Shown here one piece after another: positions 11,668 through 23,560 of a stretch of 64,000 nucleotides of DNA (the stretch's first letter is position 1; every line of letters begins with the position of its first letter). The notes under the pieces are model-generated. The model saw only the letters and a program-made list of their open reading frames with translations, was not told the origin of the DNA and did no database searches. The stretch covers positions 16,616,001 to 16,680,000 of the forward strand of contig NC_065873.1 in assembly GCF_933775445.1 (NCBI RefSeq), read 5' to 3'. Position numbers and translations under genes: made by a program. The DNA is from Argentina anserina (lineage: Eukaryota > Streptophyta > Magnoliopsida > Rosales > Rosaceae).

Positions 11668-12193
11668 AACAATGAGCAAGTTTATGTGGGAGTATTAGTG
11701 AATATATGACTAAATATGAGGAAAGAGTAAAAATATGTGTTCTCACTTTGAGATTGTGAGCATTTGTAATATACTTTGGTCCCAAATTTCCTGTAATCCT
11801 TCATGTGGGTTATGAGGAGAGACTAGGTTCATATTATTAGGCCTACTAGCTTCTCCTTTGGCAATGGATTGGAAATGTATAACTTTATATATCTATGGAT
11901 CTTTATATTTTTCACTGTGATTTGGATAGGAGATGCTAGCTTGCTAGGTTTTGTAAAAAGATAAAAAGGGTACTTGAATGTGGGATATAATTTGAATATT
12001 CGATCAATTTCATGGATGGCTTCAAAAGAAAAGATTATAGTTGTGTGGATATTTCTTTGTCATGCAAAGAACAAAAGAAGAAGGCACTATAGAATACCTA
12101 GACAAGTAGTTGGTTAGTTTTTATGTGGGAAATTGAGCATAACCTAACATAATTTGATGGACTGATGGACATGGTTTTTGTAATTATGGATGC
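11668..12193. other. 3' flank of RIN4-type gene
   Basis: AT-rich 3' UTR and spacer with no further feature. It runs up to the left target duplication (tttacaac, 12194-12201) of the hAT-like element. Confidence 0.5.
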
Positions 12194-12201
12194 TTTACAA
12201 C

Positions 12202-15200
12202 TAGGGGTGGACACGGGTCTATCCGGTTCGGTTTTGGACAAAACCCATAACTCAACCCAAATTTTAAATTCAGTTCGGTTCGGTTCGGTTTTTCTATTTT
12301 AGAGACTGTGACCCACAACCCAACCCAACCCGTACGGTTCGGTTCGGTTCGGGTTCTTTTTCGGTTTTACCCGTATGTAAAATACGTAATATTATATATT
12401 AATTTTAAAAGTACAAAATTTAACATAAAGATGAAAAATTAATATTCTAATGATTATTTCATACCTAATTGACTTATGCCTCATCATTTAGCCCGTGAAT
12501 CTGAAAAGCTCGCCGAGGCCCGCAAGCCCGATGGGCTTTTATCCGAAAACAACACTAATATGTCATAAGGGAATACCCATTACGAAAATGCGAACACTTA
12601 AAGCCGTTTGCATATATGAAATCACCTAATTTTTGTCACCGATTGTGTGCGGTCACACAAAAAAAACTCATTTGGCAAAGCCCCGGTCAATGAGGATTTT
12701 AATATGTCAAAACGCCTTTTTTTTTACCATAAGTATGGACGGTCAATCAATATCCAAATCGGACGAAATTTTTATGGGTTCCAAAAATATATATACTGAT
12801 CACATCTGCTGGTGTTGATCGACCATATTTCAAACTGAAGTTATCGATTGCCGAAGTGTCCACTAATGTATCATACATTTATATTAGGTTTAAAATAAAA
12901 CTATCGCATTATGAAGCGACTATATGAAGGAAACTTATAGGGATCGATCGACACCATCCGATGTGATCGGTATATATATTTAGTAACCCTATAAAAATTT
13001 CATCCAATTCGGACATCATTTGACCGTCGGAATTTTCGGTACATCGAAAACACCACTATTATGCTATAAGGGAGGACATATTACAAATATGCGAAAGCCG
13101 AAAGCCGAAAGCCGTTTGCATATCTGAAATCACCTAATTTTTGTTACCTATCATGCGCGGTCGCACTAAAGAAATCTATTTGGCAAAGCCCCAGTCAATG
13201 GGGTTTCAATATGTCAAAACGCCTTTTTTTTTTGTTGACCGTAGGTACGAACGGTCAAACCATGTCCAAAATGGACGAAATTTTTACGGGGTCCCTAAAT
13301 AAATATACCAATCACATCTGCTGGTGTTGATCGAACATATTTCGAATTAGAGTTGACGATCACCTAAGGGTCAACTAATGTATCATAACCTTTATATTAG
13401 GTTTAAAATAAAACTATCGCATTACGTAGCGACTATATGAAGGAAACTTATAGGGATCGATCGACACCAGCCGATGTGATCGGTATATATATTTAGTAAC
13501 CATACAAAAATTTCATCCAATTCTAACCTCATTTAACCGTCGGAATTTTCGGTACATCGAAAACACCACTATTATGCTATAAGGGAGGGCGTATTACAAA
13601 TATGCGAACGCCGAAAGCCGTTTGCATATCTGAAATCACCTAATTTTTGTTACCTATCATGCGCGGTCGCACTAAAGAAATCTATTTGGCAAAGCCCCGG
13701 TCAATGGGGTTTCAATATGTCAAAACGCTTTTTTTTGTTGACCATATGTACGAACGGTCAAACCATGTCCAAAATGGACAAAATTTTTACGGGGTCCCTA
13801 AATAAATATACCAATCACATCTGCTGGTGTTGATCGACCATATTTCGAATTAGAGTTGACGATCACCTAAGGGTAAACTAATGTATCATAACCTTTATAT
13901 TAGGTTTAAAATAAAACTATCGCATTATGAAGCGACTATATGAAGGAAACTTATAGGGATCGATCGACACCAGCCGATGTGATCGGTATATATATTTAGT
14001 AACCCTACAAAAATTTCATCCAATTCTGACCTCATTTGACCGTCGGAATTTTCGGTACATCGAAAACACCACTATTATGCTATAAGGGAGGGCGTATTAC
14101 AAATATGCGAACGCCGAAAGCCGTTTGCATATCTGAAATCACCTAATTTGTGTTACCTATCATGCGCGGTCGCACTAAAGAAATCTATTTGGCAAAGCCC
14201 CGGTCCATGGGGTTTCAATATGTCAAAACGCCTCTTTTTTTTATTGACCATAGGTACGAACGGTCAAACCATGTCCAAAATGGACGAAATTTTTACGGGG
14301 TCCCTAAATAAATATACCAATCACATCTGCTGGTGTCGATCGACCATATGTCGAATTAGAGCTGACGATCACCTAAGTGTCAACTAATGTATCATAACCT
14401 TTATATTAGGTTTAAAATAAAACTATTGCATTATGAAGCGACTATATGAAGGAAACTTATAGGAATCGATCGACATCGGCCGATGTGATCGGTATATATA
14501 TTTAGTAACCCTATAAAAATTTCATCCAATTCGGACCTCATTTGACCGTCGGAATTTTCGGTACATCGAAAACACTACTATTATGCTATAAGGGAGGGCA
14601 TATTACAAATATGCGAACGCCGAAAGCCGTTTGCATATCTGAAATCACCTAATTTTTGTTACCTATCATGCGCAGTCGCACTAAAGAAATCTATTTGGCA
14701 AAACCCCGGTCAATGGAGTTTCAATATGTCAAAACACATTTTTTTTCGTTGACCATAGGTACGAACGGTCAAACCATGTCCAAAATGGACGAAATTTTTA
14801 CGGGGTCCCTAAATAAATATACCAATCACATCTGCTGGTGTCGATCGACCATATGTCGAATTAGAGTTGACGATCACCTAAGTGTCAACTAATGTATCAT
14901 AACCTTTATATTAGGTTTAAAATAAAACTATCGCATTATGAAGCGACTATATGAAGGAAACTCATAGGGATCGATCGACACCAGCCGATGTGATCGGTAT
15001 ATATATTTAGTAACCCTATAAAAATTTCATCCAATTCGGACCTCATTTGACCGTCGGAATTTTCGGTACATCGAAAACACCACTATTATGCTATAAGGGA
15101 GGACATATTACAAATATGTGAACGCCGAAAGTCGTTTGCATATCTGAAATCACCTAATTTTTGTTACCTATCATGCGCGGTCGCACTAAAGAAATCTATT

Positions 15201-15798
15201 TGGCAAAGCCCCGATCAATGGGCTTCAATATGTCAAAACACATTTTTTTGTTGTTGACCATAGGTACGAACGGTCAAACCATGTCCAAAATGGACCAATT
15301 TTTTACGGGGTCCCTAAATAAATATACCAATCAAATCTGCTGGTGTCGATCGACCATATTTCGAATTAGAGTTGACGATCACCTAACTGTCAACTAATGT
15401 ATCATAACCTTTATATTAAGTTTAAAATAAAACTATCGCATTATGAAAGAAGCAAGACGGCTAAATAATGCGCCTCTTATACATTAGGTCAATTAGGTTA
15501 GAAATTAGGTGCGGTTGTGAGGTCGACTACACTATTTTTTTTATTAAAAAAATAATAATAATATAAAATTATAAATATGACAAAATGATGTCGTTTTGTA
15601 ACGTTGACCATTGACTTCGGGTTGTTCGGGTCGGTTCGGTTTCTAAAGGACTGAACCCAAAACCGAACCCAAATAGAATCGGTTCGGTTCGGTTTTTTTA
15701 TTTTCGGTTCGGTTTGATTCGGATTTCAGTTTTTTCGGATTCAGTTTGAGTTCGGATCCGGTTTTTTTCCGGTTTTCGGGTCAGTTTGTCCACCCTTA
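12202..15798. mobile_element. hAT-like non-autonomous element carrying a satellite array
   Basis: The terminal inverted repeats are TAGGGGTGGACA on the left and, read inward from the right, TAAGGGTGGACA. They are flanked by a perfect 8-bp direct repeat, tttacaac (12194-12201 and 15799-15806), the duplication size of hAT transposons. The sub-terminal 150-200 bases at both ends are crowded with ggttcggttcgg words. No transposase is encoded. The interior (about 12544-15447) is a tandem array of a ~505-bp unit, so an entire satellite-like block sits inside a single transposon 3,597 bp long. Confidence 0.9.
12544..15447. repeat. Tandem array of ~505-bp unit, 5.7 copies
   Basis: Units begin near 12544, 13047, 13558, 14061, 14567 and 15072 (spacing 503-511). 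The last is partial, about 375 bp. Landmarks in each unit are cgaaaac-cactattatgc, agccgtttgcatatctgaaa, cggtcaatggggtttcaata, a T-run, tgctggtgt-gatcga, and tgatcggtatatatatttag. The first unit is the most diverged and the inner units are very similar to each other. The 78-79 residue open frames that recur at 14148, 14656 and 15161 are by-products of the repetition: they shift or close in other units and look like no known protein. Confidence 0.92.
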
Positions 15799-15806
15799 TT
15801 TACAAC

Positions 15807-16649
15807 AATCCTTCATTTTCTTTCTTTTGCTAAAGTAGAATGCATGTGGGTTTAGAGAGATATATAAGAATTTGATGTGTTTTAAAGTCTAATAGCACAT
15901 ATGCATCTACTGTATATGAATTTGTGAAAGGAAAGGAAAATCAGAGAAAGATTTATACAGGTTTCCTTTGATAGCCAATAAAGAACTACTCAAGAATCCA
16001 TTAATTCAGTAGCACTTGACTACACTTCAACAACACTAGCATACAGTAGGAAGAACCAAGGAACCATATAGATGACCATGTAATGTGACATATGAGGACC
16101 TGAAATATATTAAGAGTTCTGAAATTCTGATTGAGTGATTAAAAGAGTAACAACTCACAACCAGTCTTCAACAATGAAAACAGTAAACAAATTATAATTA
16201 TTACACCTTATCGGACGATGGAATCACCAATCATCATATGATTCCAAGCTGGGGCAGGAAGCCCTTATGTTGCGGTGATTTATTGGACCATGTCATCACA
16301 AGACTGGTCATGACTGAGACTTTCACCATATCCCTGACTCCCAGGTGGGGAAGTTGTATTTTTGAGACAACAAGTGTTGCGTCTCTATGCGTTCCATGCA
16401 TGGGCGTGTTGCTCTCCCATTGGATTTCAATCTTTCACCACATTTTCTCTCGTCCTGTATTGGGGGATATTGCAGCACATCTATCTTCATCGTATTCAAT
16501 TTATTATCCTTGATCAGTCATATGACTCATATCCATTAAATCAAGCCGATCTCGATCTACAAGATCGTAGGATCTACAGTGTCCTAGAACCCTTCAGTGT
16601 TCGTTTTATAAAGATAGAGAGAGAGAAAGCTGTCGACTTCTAAATCTTT

Positions 16650-16692
<43 letters not shown>

Positions 16693-17064
16693 TGTTCCAT
16701 TTGTTCATCAAGTCGATCGATATATATGCAATAACAATGCCGATCAACTGAGTTTACACAACCAGCCAGATCATGACTCCAAACCCATGAGTGGTACTAC
16801 TTTTTGGTACGTAAGTTTTCTTTTCATTCCTTGTCATTTGATTGTGTAATCTTGATAACTATATATTGGCATCTATGATTTTGTTCTGTGATTGGAAGTT
16901 GATTGGATCCTAATAAACATCGAGCTAGCATGGGTATGGTAGCATCATCTTGATGCATTTTAATTGGGGAGCATAATTCAAGAATGTTTCGTGCATGGTT
17001 CTACACGGTTGGGAGTGGATCCTCTTCCACATAGGATAAGGTTTAGTTGAATCATTTTGATTGC
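15807..17064. other. Intergenic DNA with (AT)n microsatellite
   Basis: No gene is supported. An (AT)n tract of about 37 bp lies at 16653-16689. Open frames of 91-93 codons at 16238-16643 overlap in different frames and match nothing I recognise. Confidence 0.5.
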
Positions 17065-20000
17065 TGTTGGTTTCTGAATCCGTAACCCCACCTAGGATAA
17101 GGATTAGTTAAATCTTATAGTTTCCTATGTGCAGCTTACAGACTCCTACTTAGAGATAGTTGTTTGGGCCTAAAATAATACTCCGGTATTATCTAGACTA
17201 TTTAGGCTTGTGGACCGGTTATTTGGGAAAAGTATATCACAAAGCGAGATTACCTACCGTATTAGAATAGATTTAGGGGACTATCGCCGTATAGAATCTG
17301 AGTTGATTAAGGAAGGTAAATCTAAATTAACTAGGAGGTTCTTAAGACTTGATTCGCAAGAAAGAACAAGTTGCGTTCTCTATATAAGGGGGTTGAATGC
17401 ACAGAATAACACACGCAACGTCAAAAAAAACTATCGCGCAACCGCATAGTCAAAATCTCCCCATGGAGTAAAAGTCCGATTCGCTTCAGCAACCAAGTCT
17501 CCCATCGGAGCGGAGCTACCCAGATGGACGCCTCGCGCTGCATGTAGCAACAAGTCCGGTTAGCTTCGGCAATTCGAGTCAAGGCCATCGAGTCGCTAGC
17601 CTAGCTTCTAGCAAACACAAAGTCTGCACTAGTCAGCAAATCCCATTCGCGAGAGAGTCCTGCTATTAACGACACAGTATAAGCTCTGCTTTTCCCCAAG
17701 AGGTCAAAAGTAAGATCGGCCATCTACTTGAGGTGGAGTGAAAGGTACCTAGCAACTCCGGTTGTGTATAGGTCATTCAAACTTCAGCGGTTTATTAGCA
17801 ACTGCGGAGCAATCATTTGAGAAGAAGACAGTACGTGGAGCGCAATCATCATCAAATAAAGCAAGAGTTGTACCTAACTCAAAGGTACTGGCACGCTAGC
17901 AGCAACGGAGAACGAAGGGTCGAACCGTCTAGGGTTCGACACCGGGGCTTGCTGATTGTTCTCTGAGGAGGATCCGTTTTTCCAGCTCGAACATTAATGT
18001 TTGGGCCTAAAATAATACTCCGGTATTATCTAGACTATTTAGGCTCGTGGACCGGTTATTTGGGGAAAGTATATCACAAAGCGAGATTACCTACCGTATT
18101 GGAATAGATTTAGGGGACTATCGCCGTATAGAATCTGAGTTGATTAAGGAAGGTAAATCTAAATCAGCTTGGAGGTTCTCAAGACTTGATTCGCAAGAAA
18201 GAACAAGTTGTGTTCTCTATATAAGGGGGTTGAATGCACATAATAACACACGCAACGTCAAACAAACTATCGCGCAACCGCATAGTCAAAATCTCCCCAC
18301 GGAGTAAAAGTACGATTCGCTTCGGCAACCAAGTCTCCTATGGGAGCGGAGCTACCCAGATGCACGCTTCGCGCTGCATGTAGCAACAAGTCCGGTTAGC
18401 TTCGGCAATTCGAGTCAAGTCCATCGAGTCGCTAGCCTAGCTTCTAGCAAACACAAAGTCTGCACTAGTCAGCAAATCCCATTCCCGAGAGAGTCGTGCT
18501 ATTAACGACACAGTATAAGCTCTGCTTTTCCCCAAGCGGTCAAAAGTAAGATCGGCCATCTACTTGAGGTGGAGTGAAAGGTACCTAGCAACTCCGGTTG
18601 TGTATAGGTCATTCGAACTTGAGCGGTTTATCAGCAATTGCGGAGCAATCGTTTGAGAAGAAGACAGTACGTGGAGCGCAATCATCATCAAACAAAGCAA
18701 GAGTTGTACCTAACTCAAAGGAACTGGCACGCCAGGAACAACAGAGAACGAAGGGTCGAACCGTCTAGGGTTCGACACCGGGGCTTGCTGATTGTTCTCT
18801 GAGAAGGATCCGTTTTCCCAGCTCGAACATTAATGTTTGGGCCTAAAATAATACTCCGGTATTATCTAGACTATTTAGGCTCGTGGACCGGTTATTTGGG
18901 GAAAGTATATCACAAAGCGAGATTACCTACCGTATTGGAATAGATTTAGGGGACTATCGCCGTATAGAATGTGAGTTGATTAAGGAAGGTAAATCTAAAT
19001 CAACTAGGACGTTTTCAAGACTTGATTCGCAAGAAAGAACAAGTTGTGTTCTCTATACAAGGGGGCTAAATGCACATAATAACACACGCAACGTCAAACA
19101 AACTATCGCGCAACCGCATAGTCAAAATCTCCCCACGGAGTAAAAGTTCGATTCGCTTCGGCAACCAAGTCTCCCATCGGAGCGGAGCTACCCAGATGCA
19201 CACCTCGCGCTGCATGTAGCAACAAGTCCGGTTAGCTTCGGCAATTCGAGTCAAGTCCATCGAGTCGCTAGCCTAGCTTCTAGCAAACACAAAGTCTGCA
19301 CTAGTCAGCAAGTCTCATTCGCGAGAGAGTCCTGCTATTAACGATACAGTATAAGCTCTGCTTTTCCCCAAGCGGTCAAAAGTAAGATCGGCCATCTACT
19401 TGAGGTGGAGTGAAAGGTACCTAGCAACTCTGGTTGTGTATAGGTCATTCGAACTTGAGCGGTTTATCAGCAATTGCGGAGCAATCGTTTGAGAAGAAGA
19501 CAGTACGTGGAGCGCAATCATCATCAAACAAAGCAAGAGTTGTACCTAACTCAAAGGTACTGGCACGCCAGCAACAACAGAGAACGAAGGGTCGAACCCG
19601 TCTAGGGTTCGACACCGGGGCTTGCTGATTGTTCTCTGAGGAGGATCCGTTTTCCCAGCTCGAACATTAATGTTTGGGCCTAAAATAATACTCCGGTATT
19701 ATCTAGACTATTTAGGCTCGTGGACCGGTTATTTGGGAAAAGTATATCACAAAGCGAGATTACCTACCGTATTGGAATAGATTTAGGGGACTATCGCCGT
19801 ATAGAATCTGAGTTGATTAAGGAAGAGAAATCTAAATCAACTAAGAGATTCTCAAGACTTGATTCGCAAGAAAGAACAAGTTGTGTTCTCTATATAAGGG
19901 GGTTAAATGCACAGAATAATACACGCAACGTCAAACAAACTATCGCGCAACCGCATAGTCAAAATCTCCCCATGGAGTAAAAGTCCAATTCGCTTCGGCA

Positions 20001-22411
20001 ACCAAGTCTCCCATCGGAGCGGGGCTACCCAGATGCACGCCTCGCGCTGCATGTAACAAAAAGTCCGGTTAGCTTCGGCAATTCGAGTCAAGGCCATCGA
20101 GTCGCTAGCCTAGCTTCTAACAAACACAAAGTCTGCACTAGTCAGCAAATCCCATTCGCGAGAGAGTCCTGCTATTAACGACACATTATAAGCTCTGCTT
20201 TTCCCCAAGCGGTCAAAAGTAAGATCGGCCATCTACTTGAGGTGGATGAAAGGTACCTAGGAACTCCGGTTGTGTATAGGTCATTCGAACTTCAGCGGTT
20301 TATCAGCAACTGCGGAGCAATCGTTTGAGAAGAAGACAGTACGTGGAGCGCAATCATCATCAAACAAAGCAAGAGTTGTACCTAACTCAAAGGTACTGGC
20401 ACACCAGCAACAAGAGAGAACGAAGGGTCGAACCGTCTAGGGTTCGACACCGGGGCTTGCTGATTGTTCTCTGAGGAGGATCCGTTTTCCCAGCTCGAAC
20501 ATTAATGTTTGGGCTTAAAATAATACTCCGGTATTATCTAGGCTATTTAGGCTCGTGGACTGGTTATTTGGGGAAAGTATATCACAAAGCGAGATTACCT
20601 ACCGTATTGGAATAGATTTAGGGGACTATCGCCGTATAGAATCTGAGTTGATTAAGGAAGGTAAATCTAAATCAACTAGGACGTTTTCAAGACTTGATTC
20701 GCAAGAAAGAACAAGTTGTGTTGTCTATAGAAGGGGGTTGAATGCACAGAATAACACACGCAACGTCAAACAAACTATCGCGCAACCGCATAGTCAAAAT
20801 CTCCCCACGGAGTAAAAGTCCGATTCGCTTCGGCAACCAAGTCTCCCATCGGAGCGGAGCTACCCAGATGAACGTCTCGCGCTGCATGTAGCAACAAGTC
20901 CGGTTAGCTTCGGCAATTCGAGTCAAGTACATCGAGTCGCTAGCCTAGCTTCTAGCAAACACAAAGTGTGCACTAGTCAGCAAATCCCACTCGCGAGTGA
21001 GTCCTACTATTAACGACACAGTTTAAGCTCTGCTTTTCTCCAAGTGGTCAAAAGTAAGATCGGTCATCTACTTTAGGTGGAGTGAAAGGTACCTAGCAAC
21101 TCCGGTTGTGTATAGGTCATTCGAACTTCAGCGGTTTATCAGCAACTGCGGAGCAATCGTTTGAGAAGAAGACAGTACGTGGAGCGCAATCATCATCAAA
21201 TAAAGCAAGAGTTGTACCTAACTCAAAGGTACTGGCACGCTAGCAGCAACAGAGAACGAAGGGTCGAACCGTCTAGGGTTCGACACCGGGGCTTGCTGAT
21301 TGTTCTCTGAGGAGGATCCGTTTTCCCAGCTCGAACATTAATGTTTGGGCCTAAAATAATACTCCGGTATTATCTAGACTATTTAGGCTCGTGGACCGGT
21401 TATTTGGGGAAAGTATATCACAAAGCGAGATTACCTACCGTATTGGAATAGATTTAGGGGACTATCGCCGTATAGAATCTGAGTTGATTAAGGAAGGTAA
21501 ATCTAAATCAGCTTGGAGGTTCTCAAGACTTGATTCGCAAGAAAGAACAAGTTGTGTTCTCTATATAAGGGGGTTGAATGCACATAATAACACACGCAAC
21601 GTCAAACAAACTATCGCGCAACCGCATAGTCAAAATCTCCCCACGGAGTAAAAGTACGATTCGCTTCGGCAACCAAGTCTCCTATGGGAGCGGAGCTACC
21701 CAGATGCACGCTTCGCGCTGCATGTAGCAACAAGTCCGGTTAGCTTCGGCAATTCGAGTCAAGTCCATCGAGTCGCTAGCCTAGCTTCTAGCAAACACAA
21801 AGTCTGCACTAGTCAGCAAATCCCATTCCCGAGAGAGTCGTGCTATTAACGACACAGTATAAGCTCTGCTTTTCCCCAAGCGGTCAAAAGTAAGATCGGC
21901 CATCTACTTGAGGTGGAGTGAAAGGTACCTAGCAACTCCGGTTGTGTATAGGTCATTCGAACTTCAGCGGTTTATTAGCAACTGCGGAGCAATCGTTTGA
22001 GAAGAAGACAGTACTTGGAGCGCAATCATCATCAAACAAAGCAAGAGTTGTACCCAACTCAAAGGTACTGGCACGCCAGCAACAACAGAGAACGAAGGGT
22101 CGAACCGTCTAGGGTTCGACACCGGGACTTGCTGATTGATCTCTGAGCAGGATCCGTTTTCCCAGCTCGAACAATAGTCTCTATTTCCACAGTAAATGTT
22201 ACAGGCTCAGATCACATATGTATATAAATATGGGCATAGTGTAGATCATTTGATCAAGTCTTGAAACAGTAAACTTAGAGAGCTAGTGAGTCTTGAGTTT
22301 TGGTGAGAATTTTATGAGAATTCCTTGTATTCTTGTTTTTGTGCTCTTCTCTTTTTGTAGTGAAACCCAAGCGGTCTTCACAAGAGGGAATTCTAGGTCA
22401 AATTTCTAACA
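17065..22411 (+). mobile_element. Probable old copia-type solo LTR split by the array below
   Basis: If the 17161-22173 array and one target duplication are removed, the flanks join into a ~330-bp sequence. It starts tgttggtttctgaatcc and ends caaatttctaaca. It contains a TATA-like tatataaatatggg at about 22213 and a downstream run like ttgtattcttgtttttgtgc, which resembles the R/U5 part of a plant LTR. I could not find matching target duplications (attgc on the left, tatag on the right). The call therefore rests on the TG...CA ends and internal order only. Confidence 0.4.
17161..22173 (+). mobile_element. Concatemer of six LTR-like units joined by TTAA
   Basis: Six head-to-tail units of 831-833 bp: 17161-17993, 17998-18829, 18834-19666, 19671-20501, 20506-21337 and 21342-22173. 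Each starts TGTTTGGGCC, ends AGCTCGAACA and is separated from the next by exactly TTAA, so every junction reads CATTAATG. The whole array has one perfect 5-bp direct repeat, ATAGT, at 17156-17160 and 22174-22178. TG...CA ends and a 5-bp duplication are retroviral-type integration marks. A TATA box (ctctatataaggggg, 17381 in unit 1) lies about 220 bases into the unit; it is intact in units 1, 2, 4 and 6 and mutated in 3 and 5. A perfect 8-bp hairpin (gtcgaacc/ggttcgac) sits near the 3' end. No primer-binding site, polypurine tract or retroelement protein is present. The shared 79-86 residue open frame spans the TATA region and is probably not translated. Confidence 0.88.
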
Positions 22412-22745
22412 TATAGCACATTGTTGGTATAATATATCTGATTTCAACACTCACCCCTTATGCTGAACAAATCCGAACAAATTTCCAGATGATTGATATT
22501 ATTCCAACAATGTGGTATATGTTAGAAATTGATACCTGAGTAGAACGAGGTGTTTTCACATGTCACTTCATACTCCTCGTCGGATACAATTGATCGAAAA
22601 TATTACTCTATTATATACATTTATATCCTTCAGTGTACATCTCGTGTATATATCATTATATCTCTGTAATTAATTTCATAGTTCCGTAAATAAAACGCCA
22701 TCTTTGGCCTATATACATACTTGATACTTGTATGTTGCCGTCACT

Positions 22746-22790
<45 letters not shown>

Positions 22791-22851
22791 CAAAGCTATC
22801 ATTCTTCATCAGTACGATTATACTACCAGTAAGCGACCTTAAGGCTTAAGC
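22412..22851. other. Upstream region of the RING-H2 gene
   Basis: AT-rich DNA containing one copy of a 19-bp inverted repeat (22534-22552) whose partner lies beyond the gene at 23726-23744. A (TC)19 microsatellite at 22750-22787 is followed by the short leader and start codon. Confidence 0.5.
22750..22787. repeat. (TC)n microsatellite in probable 5' UTR
   Basis: Nineteen TC repeats end 64 bases before the RING-H2 start codon. CT-rich leaders are common in plant genes. Length changes here could affect expression, but that is not shown. Confidence 0.85.
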
Positions 22852-23373
22852 ATGTCTAATTTTCCTACTCACAATCTCAATACGGTCATCATGTCCCAAT
22901 CAATCTCTTCCACCACAGAGGAAGAGACAACGGAATATGACGATCATTGCACTATTTGTTTGGATGACTTGGTTTCCAAGGTGAGGGTGATGCCTTGTAA
23001 GCATAGGTTTCACTCGCCTTGTATCGAGTCTTGGCTGCTCAGAAGTGAATCCTGCCCTCTTTGCAGGAGGCCTTTTCTGAGCGGCAGAAATCTCAGTCGT
23101 CGACTCTGGCGATTAGTATATGCATATTTTGCTAAACTTTTCTTTGTTTTTTGTTGGGTTACAGGTTGGTTGGGCGCATGGTTGATTTATTTGAATCTAT
23201 CTATTTGCCCAGTATTCTCTTCTGTTTGCCCTCTTTACCCGTTTGCGAAATCAACTTGGATCCTCTCGTCCTTTGTTTTAGGTGTCATTGTCCCCCTTGT
23301 GATCATTCACCCATGTCGTGATGATCGCCATGGCGTTCAAGTGATCGATGAACTTGAAAGAACCCAGTTATGA
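22852..23373 (+). CDS. Membrane-anchored RING-H2 finger protein
   Basis: A single-exon gene of 173 residues. Residues about 33-72 form a RING-H2 domain with the C3H2C3 order: CTIC, CKHRFHSPC, then CPLC. WLL lies between the second and third parts, including the Trp common at the E2-binding face. It is therefore probably an E3 ubiquitin ligase. Downstream are two or three hydrophobic segments (about 88-111, 115-125 and 137-153), so it is likely an integral membrane protein with the RING facing the cytosol. The N-terminus is acidic and Ser/Thr-rich. Met1 at 22852 is chosen; Met14 is a possible alternative. It lacks introns and is bracketed by a 19-bp inverted repeat. I do not recognise a specific family name, and the substrate is unknown. 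Confidence 0.85.
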   Translation: MSNFPTHNLNTVIMSQSISSTTEEETTEYDDHCTICLDDLVSKVRVMPCKHRFHSPCIESWLLRSESCPLCRRPFLSGRNLSRRLWRLVYAYFAKLFFVFCWVTGWLGAWLIYLNLSICPVFSSVCPLYPFAKSTWILSSFVLGVIVPLVIIHPCRDDRHGVQVIDELERTQL

Positions 23374-23430
23374 TCATGATGACCGTAACAAGTGATGGAA
23401 TTCTGCAGCTAAGTTGCGCAACTGCATAGC

Positions 23431-23560
23431 TTTGATTTTACGCAGACCAACCCTAAAGCCTTGATTTTACGCAGACCAACCCTAAAGCCTTGATTTTACG
23501 CAGACCAACCCCTAAGCTTTGATTTTACGCCCTAAAAAAAGATTTGATTTTACGCAGAGA
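23431..23560. repeat. ~29-bp tandem repeat, 3 full plus 2 partial copies
   Basis: The unit ttgattttacgcagaccaac plus cctaaagcc repeats at 23432, 23461 and 23490, then degrades into two shortened copies (23519 onwards). It lies 60 bases after the RING-H2 stop codon, so it may be transcribed as part of the 3' UTR. Confidence 0.8.

Noticed and set aside
12544..15447. Possible CRISPR-like or coding repeat array
   Set aside because: The unit is ~505 bp with no short repeat/spacer pattern, lies in a plant genome inside a hAT-type element, and the short frames in it are not kept from unit to unit.
16238..16643. Two overlapping ~92-codon frames
   Set aside because: Different frames of the same DNA, no family resemblance, no splice or promoter context.
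17161..22173. Conserved 79-86 residue open frame in all six units (MDRLFGESISQSE...)
   Set aside because: The units are copies of each other, so an open frame is expected to recur. It overlaps the TATA region, ends at different places and resembles no known family.
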